A stretch of 61,690 nucleotides of DNA from a virus: IMG/VR virus record IMGVR_UViG_3300011430_000002, positions 1 to 61,690 of that record. One strand, 5' to 3'. This document shows positions 1 to 6,130 of the stretch, in pieces (position 1 is the stretch's first letter; each line of letters starts with the position of its first letter). Made by a program: the position numbers and the translations under genes. The notes under the pieces were generated by a model. The model had not been told where the DNA came from. It made no database searches and saw only the letters and a list, made by a program, of their open reading frames with translations.

Positions 1-123
1 ACTCGTCCAATATCAGCACGTCCCCATAGGACAGGCTGCGCAGGATGGGGTGCAGGTGGATGGTCATGCCATCATCCTTGGCCCACGGAATTCCCGGGAA
101 GTCGTACTCCTCGTGTCGGCCAA
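1..123. repeat. Left copy of 123-bp terminal overlap
   Basis: Bases 1-123 are identical to 61568-61690. This is what an assembler leaves when a circular or circularly permuted molecule is cut open, and the MoxR gene reads in frame across the join. It could also be a short physical terminal repeat, but its position inside a coding sequence makes that less likely. Confidence 0.95.
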
Positions 124-349
124 CGCGTACCTGCACGATTTTGGTACCGGTTTCCGCCACCTTGGCAGGGTCCCAGCCCAGCGGTACGAACTGCGCCGCG
201 TGCTCACCCACCAGCGTCTGCCCCAGCTGCGTCTTGCCCATGCCGGGTGGCGACTCCACTACCATCGGGTTGTTGGCCATGCGGTTGACGCACACCGCTT
301 CCATGTAGCCGGCGACGCCGTGAATCACATTCATTTCCTTGTTGCTCAT
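1..349 (-). CDS. MoxR-type AAA+ ATPase, N-terminal part (continues at 61567-60819)
   Basis: This is the N-terminal part of a 365-residue ATPase; the rest is at the other end of the window. The ATG at 349 follows AAGGAGCAAGAGC, a strong ribosome site. Walker A is ESPPGMGKTQ (about residues 30-40). Walker B, VLILDEY, lies just after residue 100 and is present in both copies of the 123-bp overlap. MoxR ATPases usually work with a von Willebrand A (VWA) protein to remodel partner complexes, and a VWA protein is encoded two genes downstream (57978-59597). A promoter (428-456) and a palindrome (386-400) lie just upstream, so this gene probably opens its own operon. The target is unknown. Confidence 0.85.
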   Translation of the reverse strand, partial: MSNKEMNVIHGVAGYMEAVCVNRMANNPMVVESPPGMGKTQLGQTLVGEHAAQFVPLGWDPAKVAETGTKIVQVRVGRHEEYDFPGIPWAKDDGMTIHLHPILRSLSYGDVLILDE

Positions 350-385
350 GCTCTTGCTCCTTGTTGATTGGTCGGTTGGTCTCGG

Positions 386-400
386 TGTTACTCAGTAACA
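386..400. promoter_or_regulatory. 15-bp palindrome, copy 1 (candidate operator)
   Basis: TGTTACTCAGTAACA is a perfect inverted repeat about a central C/G. It lies about 20-35 bases downstream of the predicted start of transcription of the leftward promoter at 428-456 and 37 bases upstream of the ATPase start codon. That is a plausible place for an operator or an RNA hairpin. Four more copies are at 2685, 3076, 3198 and 4135. Confidence 0.6.
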
Positions 401-427
401 TCTGGTGGTGCGACGGAAAGAGTGCCC

Positions 428-456
428 ATCATACCATGTATCAGTAGCTGTGTCAA
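428..456 (-). promoter_or_regulatory. sigma70-like promoter for the MoxR operon
   Basis: On the minus strand a perfect -35 TTGACA (451-456) is separated by exactly 17 bases from a -10 TATGAT (428-433, 5 of 6 matches). Transcription would start near 421 and read leftwards into the MoxR gene at 349. It sits between the stop of the 466-783 gene and the ATPase start. Host RNA polymerase is the likely user. Confidence 0.75.
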
Positions 457-465
457 GTAGCGGTG

Positions 466-783
466 TCAGGTCACCTCCACCACGGTGTTGACTACCCGCC
501 ACACATGCGGCGCATCGGTTTCGTCCCAGCTCACCATTTCAGGCAGGTCATTAGCGTCATGTTCCACGTACATGTTCAGGTTGATGAAGTGCGTGACGCT
601 CAGTGGTTCGCCCAGTTCATCACTATCGCCTTCCCGCTCGTGCTCGGTATGCTCCGCAATGTCGTTCACCATGTCCTCTGCGGCGTCCAGTTTGGAAGCG
701 AACACGGTCCCTGCCCACACGCTGGCAACCTCGCCATCGCTGGTGCAGGTAGCCGCCACGTACTGCCAGCCTTGCATGCTCAC
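466..783 (-). CDS. Hypothetical acidic protein
   Basis: A predicted 105-residue acidic protein of unknown function. I take GTG at 783, which overlaps the upstream stop (ATGTGA) and follows AGGAGGTGCGAT; ATG at 777 is two codons further in and equally possible. The sequence begins near MQGWQYVAATC, has a Glu/Asp-rich middle (HTEHEREGDSDELGE) and ends in VVEVT. There is no signal peptide or membrane segment. It is the last gene of the leftward small-gene cluster before the MoxR promoter. Confidence 0.7.
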   Translation of the reverse strand: MSMQGWQYVAATCTSDGEVASVWAGTVFASKLDAAEDMVNDIAEHTEHEREGDSDELGEPLSVTHFINLNMYVEHDANDLPEMVSWDETDAPHVWRVVNTVVEVT

Positions 784-1490
784 ATCGCACCTCCTGCCTT
801 CAACGCTGCCGTGATGTCGGCAACATTCACGCTCAGTGCCTTCTCGATGGGAGCAGGGGGATGCGGAATGAACCGCTCGCCCTCCGGCCACACTTCAATC
901 AATCGCTTGGTGGTCTTCACCTCACACAGCAACCGTTTCAAGTTCCACGCAGTTTCGGAGCGTGCATTTTTGTGCTTGCCCATATCCCCATAGGCTTCCT
1001 TGATGGTGATGAGGGACTTCTCCGATGCCGCCTTGTAGGTACGGTCGGGGTGCTCCTTCGTCATCTCGGCCTTGACTGCGGCGAGGCACACGAAGGTGTT
1101 GCAGGCGTGCGGGAAGGCATGGAAATTCGCCGGCAGTTTCACGTACTGGGTCAGCCGGTCCAGCGACACATCGTAGGAATCGAATTGATACTTGCCGGTG
1201 TACGCACACAAGGTGTGGCTACGGGACTGGTAGTGTCCGTGCTGCTGCCAACCCTTGGGCAGGCAGCACCACAGGTTCAGTGCGTGCTCGTTGGCAGCGC
1301 GGAACAGTGCCCACCACGTGGTGAAGTAGAGCAACTCAGCAGCCTTGATTTCCTCCTCGTACAGGTTGCGGGTGGCAAGGTGAATGATGTCGTTGCGCAG
1401 GGTGTCGTCAATGCGCCGGGATTTCAGTGGCACGTGCTTGGCAGGCGCCACCTTCGGTGCGGTCTTGGTCTTGCGCTTGGTCGTGGTCAT
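780..1490 (-). CDS. Hypothetical protein, faint Nmad5-like N terminus
   Basis: A 236-residue protein with a basic N terminus (TTTKRKTKTAP). A stretch around residues 25-50 (RRIDDTLRNDIIHLATRNLYEEEI) loosely resembles the opening of the phage Nmad5 family, which is associated with nucleotide modification. That resemblance is from memory and weak. No catalytic motif is visible. The ATG at 1490 overlaps the previous stop and follows the repeated linker AAGGAGTAACACC. Confidence 0.75.
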   Translation of the reverse strand: MTTTKRKTKTAPKVAPAKHVPLKSRRIDDTLRNDIIHLATRNLYEEEIKAAELLYFTTWWALFRAANEHALNLWCCLPKGWQQHGHYQSRSHTLCAYTGKYQFDSYDVSLDRLTQYVKLPANFHAFPHACNTFVCLAAVKAEMTKEHPDRTYKAASEKSLITIKEAYGDMGKHKNARSETAWNLKRLLCEVKTTKRLIEVWPEGERFIPHPPAPIEKALSVNVADITAALKAGGAM

Positions 1491-1503
1491 GGTGTTACTC
1501 CTT
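1486..1503 (-). repeat. 18-bp translation-coupling repeat, copy 1
   Basis: AAGGAGTAACACCATGAC (minus strand) contains the ribosome site, the start codon of the 780-1490 gene and, in another frame, the C-terminal codons GVTP plus stop of the 1487-1843 gene. Identical copies occur at 1839-1856 and 2240-2257. Confidence 0.8.
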
Positions 1504-1843
1504 GGTGGGTGGTGAAGTACCAGTCGTTAGCGTACGTGCCGCCGGTCAGCGACACGTTCCACCCCAGTACCTCGTTGACATAGTGCTTGGCTACAGCGGC
1601 GGCACAATCATCGCCTCCGTTCAGTGGGTCCAGCAGTAGGCAGTGGCGTGAGTACGTCTGCCCCATGCGCCCACCATCGTTGATGCTGACGAGATAGCGA
1701 GCGGGTAGATTGGCCGTGGGTCCGAAATAGCGCACACGCACGGCTTTGCCAGTGACCACGCTGGTGTGGCGAGGGAACAGTGGCAACTGTTGCGGGGTGA
1801 AGAGTACGCCCCGTTTGCGGGTGGATTTCTTGCGTTCGGTCAT
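1487..1843 (-). CDS. Hypothetical protein with a QLPLF motif
   Basis: A 118-residue protein starting at ATG 1843 behind AAGGAGTAACACC. The N terminus is basic (TERKKSTRKRG). It is followed by TPQQLPLFPR, a QLxLF pentapeptide of the kind that binds bacterial sliding clamps. The remainder (VVTGKAVRVRYFGPTANLPARYLVSI) looks like a small beta domain. It ends in GVTP, encoded by the linker shared with the next gene. Function is unknown; the clamp motif is only suggestive. Confidence 0.75.
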   Translation of the reverse strand: MTERKKSTRKRGVLFTPQQLPLFPRHTSVVTGKAVRVRYFGPTANLPARYLVSINDGGRMGQTYSRHCLLLDPLNGGDDCAAAVAKHYVNEVLGWNVSLTGGTYANDWYFTTHQGVTP

Positions 1844-1856
1844 GGTGTTACTCCTT
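1839..1856 (-). repeat. 18-bp translation-coupling repeat, copy 2
   Basis: Same AAGGAGTAACACCATGAC as at 1486. It gives the start of the 1487-1843 gene and the GVTP-stop end of the 1840-2244 gene. Confidence 0.8.
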
Positions 1857-2244
1857 CTCCAGTGAGGGGGAAATACGTGTCGGCATACTGCCTCAGCACA
1901 CGTGCGCACACGTCTGCTTGGGTCACCCAGTTGTCGTCGCCTTCCAGTGCATCCATGTGGCTGTAGAAGATGGACACAGTGTTACCCAGCGGGTGGGGAT
2001 GGAGGGCGTACACAAAGTCGGCTGCCACCTCCAATATGTGCGGCTGGACGGGTTGGGGGCCGGCCTTCAAGTCGGCAAAGTACGCCACCCAGCCCAACAC
2101 GCAGGCTTGCTGGCGCCAGTGCGGTTCGTCGTTCACTACAGGCACGCTGGTGCATCTGAACCGGTAGCATCCCGGCTTGGTTTCAAACAGGTGCGCCACT
2201 TGCAGCAGTGCTTGGCGCGGGGTCGTACTTTTCGTGTCGGTCAT
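1840..2244 (-). CDS. Hypothetical protein
   Basis: A 134-residue protein starting at ATG 2244 behind AAGGAGTAACACC. It has no membrane segment. Its mid-region (EVAADFVYALHPHPLGNTVSIF) and C terminus (WVTQADVCARVLRQYADTYF) look like a compact globular domain. It ends GEGVTP, parallel to its downstream neighbour's GVTP, because both ends are written by the same repeated linker. Family not recognised. Confidence 0.75.
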   Translation of the reverse strand: MTDTKSTTPRQALLQVAHLFETKPGCYRFRCTSVPVVNDEPHWRQQACVLGWVAYFADLKAGPQPVQPHILEVAADFVYALHPHPLGNTVSIFYSHMDALEGDDNWVTQADVCARVLRQYADTYFPLTGEGVTP

Positions 2245-2257
2245 GGTGTTACTCCTT
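2240..2257 (-). repeat. 18-bp translation-coupling repeat, copy 3
   Basis: Same sequence as at 1486 and 1839. Here the upstream gene (2249-2443) is read in a different frame and stops at the TAA inside GGAGTAA, so its C terminus is DNKE rather than GVTP. Confidence 0.8.
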
Positions 2258-2443
2258 GTTATCGTCCAGTTGGTAGAGAATCTCGGCAACCTGCTCATCA
2301 GTGAGCGTAGGCGCCTCGGTAAAACAGGTGGCGTCACGCACATAGTGCAGCCAGATACCGTGGGCAATGAGCATGCCCAGCACCATGCTGAGCACCAACA
2401 GAAGCCCGTCCAGTGACTTGCGGTAGGTCTCGTCATAGTTCAT
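2249..2443 (-). CDS. Small single-pass membrane protein
   Basis: A 64-residue protein from ATG 2443 (overlapping the previous stop); a GTG at 2458 would add five residues. One hydrophobic helix (GLLLVLSMVLGMLIAHGIWL) follows a short charged N terminus. The C-terminal part is acidic (TLTDEQVAEILYQLDDNKE). It has no lipobox. Function is unknown; small inner-membrane proteins in phage early clusters are common. Confidence 0.65.
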   Translation of the reverse strand: MNYDETYRKSLDGLLLVLSMVLGMLIAHGIWLHYVRDATCFTEAPTLTDEQVAEILYQLDDNKE

Positions 2444-2646
2444 GCCAGTGGCCCCCACAAGGTGCCAAGCACGCGCACCAGTGCGATGAGTGCTATGGTC
2501 ACGAAAGCAGCCAGCATCTGCCGTCCGCGTGCACGGTGTTTGCGCTCTTGCTCCAGTCGCATGTTGCAGACGTGTTGGTAGTCACGCGGTGCCGGTGGGA
2601 TGGATGGACGTACTCGGGTGGCGTTCGCCAGTGGGTTGGTGTTCAC
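2440..2646 (-). CDS. Small membrane protein
   Basis: A 68-residue protein, probably from GTG 2646 (AGGAG nine bases upstream); GTG 2652 is closer to the same ribosome site. The N-terminal half is polar and proline-containing (RPSIPPAPRDYQ), then a basic stretch (RLEQERKHRARGRQ) leads into one C-terminal membrane helix (MLAAFVTIALIALVRVLGTL). Palindrome copy 2 lies 39 bases upstream. Not recognised. Confidence 0.55.
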   Translation of the reverse strand: MNTNPLANATRVRPSIPPAPRDYQHVCNMRLEQERKHRARGRQMLAAFVTIALIALVRVLGTLWGPLA

Positions 2647-2684
2647 GTTCACTTGCTCCTGCTTGTTGGTGGTGGGGGGCCAGA

Positions 2685-2699
2685 TGTTACTCAGTAACA
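2685..2699. promoter_or_regulatory. 15-bp palindrome, copy 2
   Basis: TGTTACTCAGTAACA, identical to copy 1, lies upstream of the 2440-2646 gene. I see no sigma70-like promoter beside it. Confidence 0.55.
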
Positions 2700-2771
2700 G
2701 CGGCCGGAAAAAAGGCAGACACAGCCCAACCCGCCCCAAGTGGGGCAGGTGGGTGGTGGTGGGTTGGTAGG

Positions 2772-3014
2772 TCAGGCGGCGGCGCTACGTGCCAGTGCCC
2801 ACACCTTGTCAGCGGCACGCGCCTCGCGCACCAACTTGGCGGCAGCGGCGGCCTTCTGGAACTTGGCCTTGCACACCTTGCAGTGCGCGGCCGACACCTT
2901 GTGCATGCACAGGCCCAACATGGGCAGCTCCCGTGCGTCGTTCGGCAGGATGATGACACCGGTGACGCTACCGCGCACCAGTCCGTGCTGGCTCTTGTTC
3001 ATGCTCTTGCTCAT
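2772..3014 (-). CDS. Small basic Cys/His-containing protein
   Basis: An 80-residue Lys/Ala-rich protein from ATG 3014, with GAGGGAA upstream (GTG 3020 is possible). A cluster CMHKVSAAHCKVC could bind a metal. The C-terminal half (KAKFQKAAAAAKLVREARAADKVWALA) is predicted to be a basic helix. It might bind nucleic acid. Palindrome copy 3 is 62 bases upstream. No family is recognised. Confidence 0.55.
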   Translation of the reverse strand: MSKSMNKSQHGLVRGSVTGVIILPNDARELPMLGLCMHKVSAAHCKVCKAKFQKAAAAAKLVREARAADKVWALARSAAA

Positions 3015-3075
3015 GCTCACTTCCCTCGTGCTGTGGGCGCCGCACCATGCAGCGCACCTTGATTCGATTGGCCGA

Positions 3076-3090
3076 TGTTACTGAGTAACA
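3076..3090. promoter_or_regulatory. 15-bp palindrome, copy 3
   Basis: TGTTACTGAGTAACA, the same palindrome with G at the centre. It lies in the 3015-3251 gap, which has no convincing gene but several GC-rich short hairpins. Confidence 0.55.
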
Positions 3091-3197
3091 CTTGGCCTTG
3101 GGGGCATAGCTCCCCCTTGCCCCCTTGTGGGGAGGCTTGGGCGCTGCACTCAAGCAGCGGGGTAATGCCTACGGCATTGGGCAGATGTCGCTGAGCA

Positions 3198-3212
3198 TGT
3201 TACTCAGTAACA
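3198..3212. promoter_or_regulatory. 15-bp palindrome, copy 4
   Basis: TGTTACTCAGTAACA, followed by ATGCCGCC and a G/C hairpin. It is downstream of the 3252-3920 gene and upstream of the next leftward gene. Confidence 0.55.
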
Positions 3213-3251
3213 TCTGGCCAATGCCGCCCCCCGAAGGGGGCGGCAGCGGGG

Positions 3252-3920
3252 TTACGACTTGGCAATCTTCCGAAGGAAGGTCGCCACCTCGGCACGGTAT
3301 GCCTTGGTCCATGCCTTGTCCCCTTCGGGGAGACGGGAGAGCAAGCCTTCGGCTTGGTGCTTGAAGGTCACGTCGGCAACTGGGCCATTCACCTTCGGTG
3401 ATTTGGTGTCAGAGCGAGGCGACTCGGCTTTGCCGGGGATGATGGGCTTACCTGCCTTGGCAGCCTTCTTGGCTGCAGCCTTGGCCTTGCCCTTGGACGT
3501 TCCTTCGGAACGTGCCTCAGAGACCGGGATGAGGTCAGCACCAAGCTCTCCGAGCTTGGTCAGCGAGCCGGCGGCAACCTGTTCGGCGAAGCCGGTACGC
3601 TTGGCGAGGATGGCAGCCAAGGCAGCTTTGCTACGGCAGCGGTACTGCCGCCACGTGCTGCCGGAGAATCCGGCACTGTCCCAGCCCTTCCGGGCTTCAC
3701 CCTTGTGGTCGAAGACCACACGGTCGAACTTGTCGATGAAGGCCAGCAGGGCCTTGGTCGGCTTGCCTTCGGCATCCACGGCGTCACCAGTGAACTGGTC
3801 GCTGGCCTTGGACAGCGAGCCGACAAACAGCGAGTCCAGACGGACACCGAGCTTCGTGATGGTGGTGCCAAGGTTCTTGGCAATCGGGGCGAAATTCCAC
3901 TTCGTGGCAATCGTGGTCAT
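3252..3920 (-). CDS. Hypothetical protein, first gene of leftward unit
   Basis: A 222-residue protein starting at ATG 3920 behind AGGAGCAAGTGCACC. It has a globular N-terminal half, a Lys/Ala-rich linker (about residues 140-165, KGKAKAAAKKAAKAGKP), a Ser/Pro spacer, and a basic C-terminal helix (YRAEVATFLRKIAKS). The layout would suit a DNA- or RNA-binding protein, but there is no recognisable fold. It is the first gene read leftwards from the promoter at 4431-4458, after a roughly 500-base structured leader, so it is probably expressed early. Confidence 0.8.
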   Translation of the reverse strand: MTTIATKWNFAPIAKNLGTTITKLGVRLDSLFVGSLSKASDQFTGDAVDAEGKPTKALLAFIDKFDRVVFDHKGEARKGWDSAGFSGSTWRQYRCRSKAALAAILAKRTGFAEQVAAGSLTKLGELGADLIPVSEARSEGTSKGKAKAAAKKAAKAGKPIIPGKAESPRSDTKSPKVNGPVADVTFKHQAEGLLSRLPEGDKAWTKAYRAEVATFLRKIAKS

Positions 3921-3990
3921 GGTGCACTTGCTCCTAGCTGGGACAGCGGCGGGATTGCTGCTGTCGATTTTTGCTGCCGGTTCTGGCCGG

Positions 3991-4425
3991 CCCCCCCTCT
4001 CTTAGCCGGGGGTCACTTCGTTCCCCCCGGCGAGAGGGGGGGACAGACCCTACGGGTCTGAATGATTTTCGGGGTCGGCGGCGACAAGGGGGCAAAATCC
4101 CTTCAGCCCAAAGGGCTGGGGTGCTGTTACTGAGTAACATCGACTCAGCCCAAAGGGCTGGGGGTCGGGTCATGCACACAGCAGGGCAAAGCCCTGCCAG
4201 TCCACCCATTGCTATCCACTTGTGGATAGCGATGGGGCTGCTTGCCCCCTTGGGGCAAGGGAGGTTGAGGGCAGAGGGAGACGCGGCGGCCTTACAGGCC
4301 GGGTTCGGAAGCGACGCCGCTACGCCCCGAAGGGGCGGGTTTTGGGCGCCGTTTCGCCTTCACGCGGCGTCGGCCCGGGCAGGACGGCCTGCAAGGCAGG
4401 CCGAGCGGCCGCGCCGGTTCGCATC
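3991..4425. other. GC-rich hairpin array (leader of leftward unit)
   Basis: No gene is supported here. The stretch contains at least seven short inverted repeats: a long one with arms 3991-4012 and 4023-4042; CAGACCC/GGGTCTG at 4044-4060; AGCCC/GGGCT at about 4105 and again at about 4154; GGGC/GCCC near 4183; GCTATCCACTTGTGGATAGC at 4210-4229; and CTTGCCCC/GGGGCAAG at 4240-4258. A leftward transcript from about 4424 would carry all of these before reaching the gene at 3920. They may stabilise, process or attenuate the early RNA. Confidence 0.55.
4135..4149. promoter_or_regulatory. 15-bp palindrome, copy 5
   Basis: TGTTACTGAGTAACA sits between the two AGCCCAAAGGGCTGGG hairpins, inside the leader of the leftward unit. 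Confidence 0.55.
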
Positions 4426-4430
4426 GTGTA

Positions 4431-4458
4431 ATTATGCCCCGATTACGGATGCGGTCAG
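4431..4458 (-). promoter_or_regulatory. Candidate leftward promoter
   Basis: On the minus strand, CTGACC (4453-4458, 4 of 6 to the -35 consensus) lies 16 bases from CATAAT (4431-4436, 5 of 6 to the -10 consensus). The start of transcription would be near 4424, giving a long leader to the gene starting at 3920. Confidence 0.5.
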
Positions 4459-4552
4459 GGGGTTAAGATAGCCTTCCTGATACCGGAACTTGATAGGCCC
4501 GTGAGTTGGCGAACGGGCAGTTGAAGAGAAAAACGCCCCGACACCGCAGACC

Positions 4553-4898
4553 CTTGATACCATTTTAGGCAGCTGTGCTACCATTTTTCGACCTTTGCTA
4601 CCAAGCTTTGCTACCACCCAATAATGAATGTAATCAGTAACTTAGCGACCAATTATACCAATGTTCCGCTTTTTTTGCTTTTTAAGGGACCCCCCTTAGA
4701 CGTTTGGGGTGGAAATTTACGGAAAACGAAAAAATGCCCTGTTATTTAACCTGATACTCACTACTGATACAACCACTCTCTTATATATATACCTTATAAA
4801 ATAATGGTAAAAAAGGTAACAAAGGTAACAAGGGCTGAGCCGGCCGTTGATTTCATTGAGATTTGCTTTGTTACCACCAGCGACACAAAGGTAGCAGA
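4553..4898. other. Iteron and AT-rich region, candidate replication origin
   Basis: This is the AT-richest part of the genome, with no supported gene. Related 9-10 base units recur: CTTGATACCA (4553), GTGCTACCA (4575), TTTGCTACCA (4594), TTTGCTACCA (4607) and TTTGTTACCA (4867). On the other strand there are three tandem 9-bp units starting at 4806 (GGTAAAAAA, GGTAACAAA, GGTAACAAG) plus GGTAGCAGA (4890). Ordered repeats beside an AT-rich stretch between divergent units resemble initiator-binding iterons with an unwinding element. Clustered regulator sites are the alternative. Confidence 0.5.
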
Positions 4899-4970
4899 GG
4901 TTGCCCTTTACACCTTGCCAAAACCCCTGTAAACTGCCCATTCCACCCTACCACCCACCGAGAAACGACT

Positions 4971-5222
4971 ATGAAATCATGCACTTGTAAGCTAGGCCCT
5001 CTCAACTCCATCAGTGCGTGGCAATACGTGCCCCATAGCACCGAGAAGGTACCGGACGGGGTAAAAACCCACACAGGTACTCGCGGCACCGAGGCGCTGG
5101 TAGCCCGCGACGACGGAATCGTGTTAGTGGCTTTGCCTATGGACTGGGTTGTTTCGATAGACAACGGCAATCTGATGGTTTTGCCCGACTATGCGTTCCG
5201 CGCCCTGTTCCGCATCGACTAA
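4971..5222 (+). CDS. Hypothetical protein, first rightward gene
   Basis: An 83-residue protein starting at ATG 4971 with a weak GAGAAA ribosome site. The N terminus is Cys-rich (KSCTCKLG). The body alternates short strands and turns (LVARDDGIVLVALPMDWVVSI), suggesting a small beta fold. Function is unknown. It is the first rightward gene after the divergent control region, and its transcription could be controlled by the iteron region. Confidence 0.65.
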   Translation: MKSCTCKLGPLNSISAWQYVPHSTEKVPDGVKTHTGTRGTEALVARDDGIVLVALPMDWVVSIDNGNLMVLPDYAFRALFRID

Positions 5223-5288
5223 GCCCGGCTTGACCAAAGCTAGGTTCAGGAATAGGGTAGTTTTCCCCATCCCCAGTGGAGAACTGCC

Positions 5289-5453
5289 ATGACCCTAAGA
5301 CTGATTTTCTGGATTTTGATGCTGCTCTGGTTGGTTGGTGTATTCGCCGGTCCCCGCATCGGCCCATGGGCGCCGATGGGCAGCAACATCTTGTTGTTCG
5401 TGCTCCTGCTCATCTTGGGCTGGGCCGCTTTTGGGCAACCCATCCAAGGTTGA
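5289..5453 (+). CDS. Small two-helix membrane protein
   Basis: A 54-residue protein not previously obvious because of its size. ATG 5289 follows GTGGAGAACTGCC, a good ribosome site. It consists of two hydrophobic helices (LRLIFWILMLLWLVGVFAG and NILLFVLLLILGWAAFG) joined by a Pro/Gly-rich loop (PRIGPWAPMGS). Similar small proteins of unknown function are common in phages of GC-rich Pseudomonadota (from memory). A holin-like role is possible but not shown. Confidence 0.75.
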   Translation: MTLRLIFWILMLLWLVGVFAGPRIGPWAPMGSNILLFVLLLILGWAAFGQPIQG

Positions 5454-5478
5454 CGACCGCCAACAGCCGGCGTAATCT
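5450..5478 (+). promoter_or_regulatory. Candidate rightward promoter P1
   Basis: TTGACG (5450-5455) and TAATCT (5473-5478) are separated by exactly 17 bases. It overlaps the stop of the small membrane-protein gene. RNA from it would meet the terminator at 5578-5621. Confidence 0.4.
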
Positions 5479-5484
5479 GGCCTC

Positions 5485-5621
5485 TGGGTCAGTTGTTCGC
5501 ACCGCGCATTTGTTTGGGGGGTAAGACTGCTGCTGTGACGGGTTGGGGTTCGGCCCCTACAAGTCGGCATCAGCACTAGCCCCATAGGCTCGCTATCCCC
5601 TTGCTGCCTATGGGGCTTTTT
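5485..5621 (+). ncRNA. Candidate small RNA between P1 and terminator
   Basis: No coding gene is supported between 5454 and 5728. A transcript from P1 would end at a strong hairpin terminator, giving an RNA of about 137 bases. This rests only on a promoter-like and a terminator-like sequence, so it is weak. Confidence 0.25.
5578..5621 (+). terminator. Rho-independent terminator
   Basis: AGCCCCATAGG (5578-5588) pairs perfectly with CCTATGGGGCT (5607-5617), an 11-bp stem with an 18-base loop, followed by a run of five T. It separates the early rightward genes from the appendage genes. Confidence 0.8.
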
Positions 5622-5642
5622 ATTTCCCCACCAAACCCCCTC

Positions 5643-5670
5643 TTGTTCCCCTACGACAGTGTGGTAATCT
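5643..5670 (+). promoter_or_regulatory. Candidate rightward promoter P2
   Basis: TTGTTC (5643-5648) and TAATCT (5665-5670) have a 16-base spacer. The -10 element and following bases (GTAATCTNGCC) match P1, supporting a shared promoter type. It would drive the appendage and virion genes from about 5677. Confidence 0.4.
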
Positions 5671-5728
5671 AGCCGCGCTAGTAGTACGTGCCATCCATCG
5701 CAATCAACGCACAAGCGGGAGGTTCGTC

Positions 5729-6130
5729 GTGACGCACAAAGTTTCATCTTCACACTTTCGCGGCCCCGGTTTCGTCCAGCGGCTGGCGAAGAAAATCCAA
5801 GGTCAGTTCCGTGTCACCTACTCGGTTGCCGTCGAGCGGGCCAATGCCGCGTTGGGTATCGACGTGGTGGTGCTGGAGGAAACTCTCGCCGCCCGCGCCG
5901 CTGAGCGTGCCAAGGCCGCCCCCCAACCTGAACCGGAAGCCAAACCCACCTCGGAACCCAAGGCCAAGTCCAAGGGCAAGCCCAAGTCCGAGCGGGCCGA
6001 AGAGTTGGAAGGCCACACCGTGGCGGAGCTTGTGGAGTTCGCCCGTAAGTCGGAGTTTGAAGGCTACAGTGGCTTGAACAAGGCTGAGTTGATTGCCTTC
6101 ATCATCGACGCCGAGGAGGAACAATCATGA
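5729..6130 (+). CDS. SAP/HeH-like domain protein
   Basis: A 133-residue protein starting at GTG 5729 behind GGGAGG. It opens with a globular segment (SHFRGPGFVQRLAKKI), then a Pro/Lys/Glu linker (about residues 70-95), and ends in a short helix-extended-helix motif (HTVAELVEFARKSEFEGYSG). Such C-terminal SAP, HeH or Rho-N-like motifs are frequent on small phage capsid or head-completion proteins and may bind nucleic acid. Its place at the head of the late rightward unit suggests a virion role; exact function is unknown. Confidence 0.75.
   Translation: MTHKVSSSHFRGPGFVQRLAKKIQGQFRVTYSVAVERANAALGIDVVVLEETLAARAAERAKAAPQPEPEAKPTSEPKAKSKGKPKSERAEELEGHTVAELVEFARKSEFEGYSGLNKAELIAFIIDAEEEQS

Noticed and set aside
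2968-3153. A 61-residue minus-strand frame across palindrome copy 3
   Set aside because: It overlaps the better-supported 2772-3014 gene, has no ribosome site and encodes a low-complexity His/Glu/Gln end derived from that gene's start region.
4717-4941. A 74-residue minus-strand frame in the AT-rich gap
   Set aside because: Its sequence is simply the translation of the iterons and AT-rich stretch, with no ribosome site.
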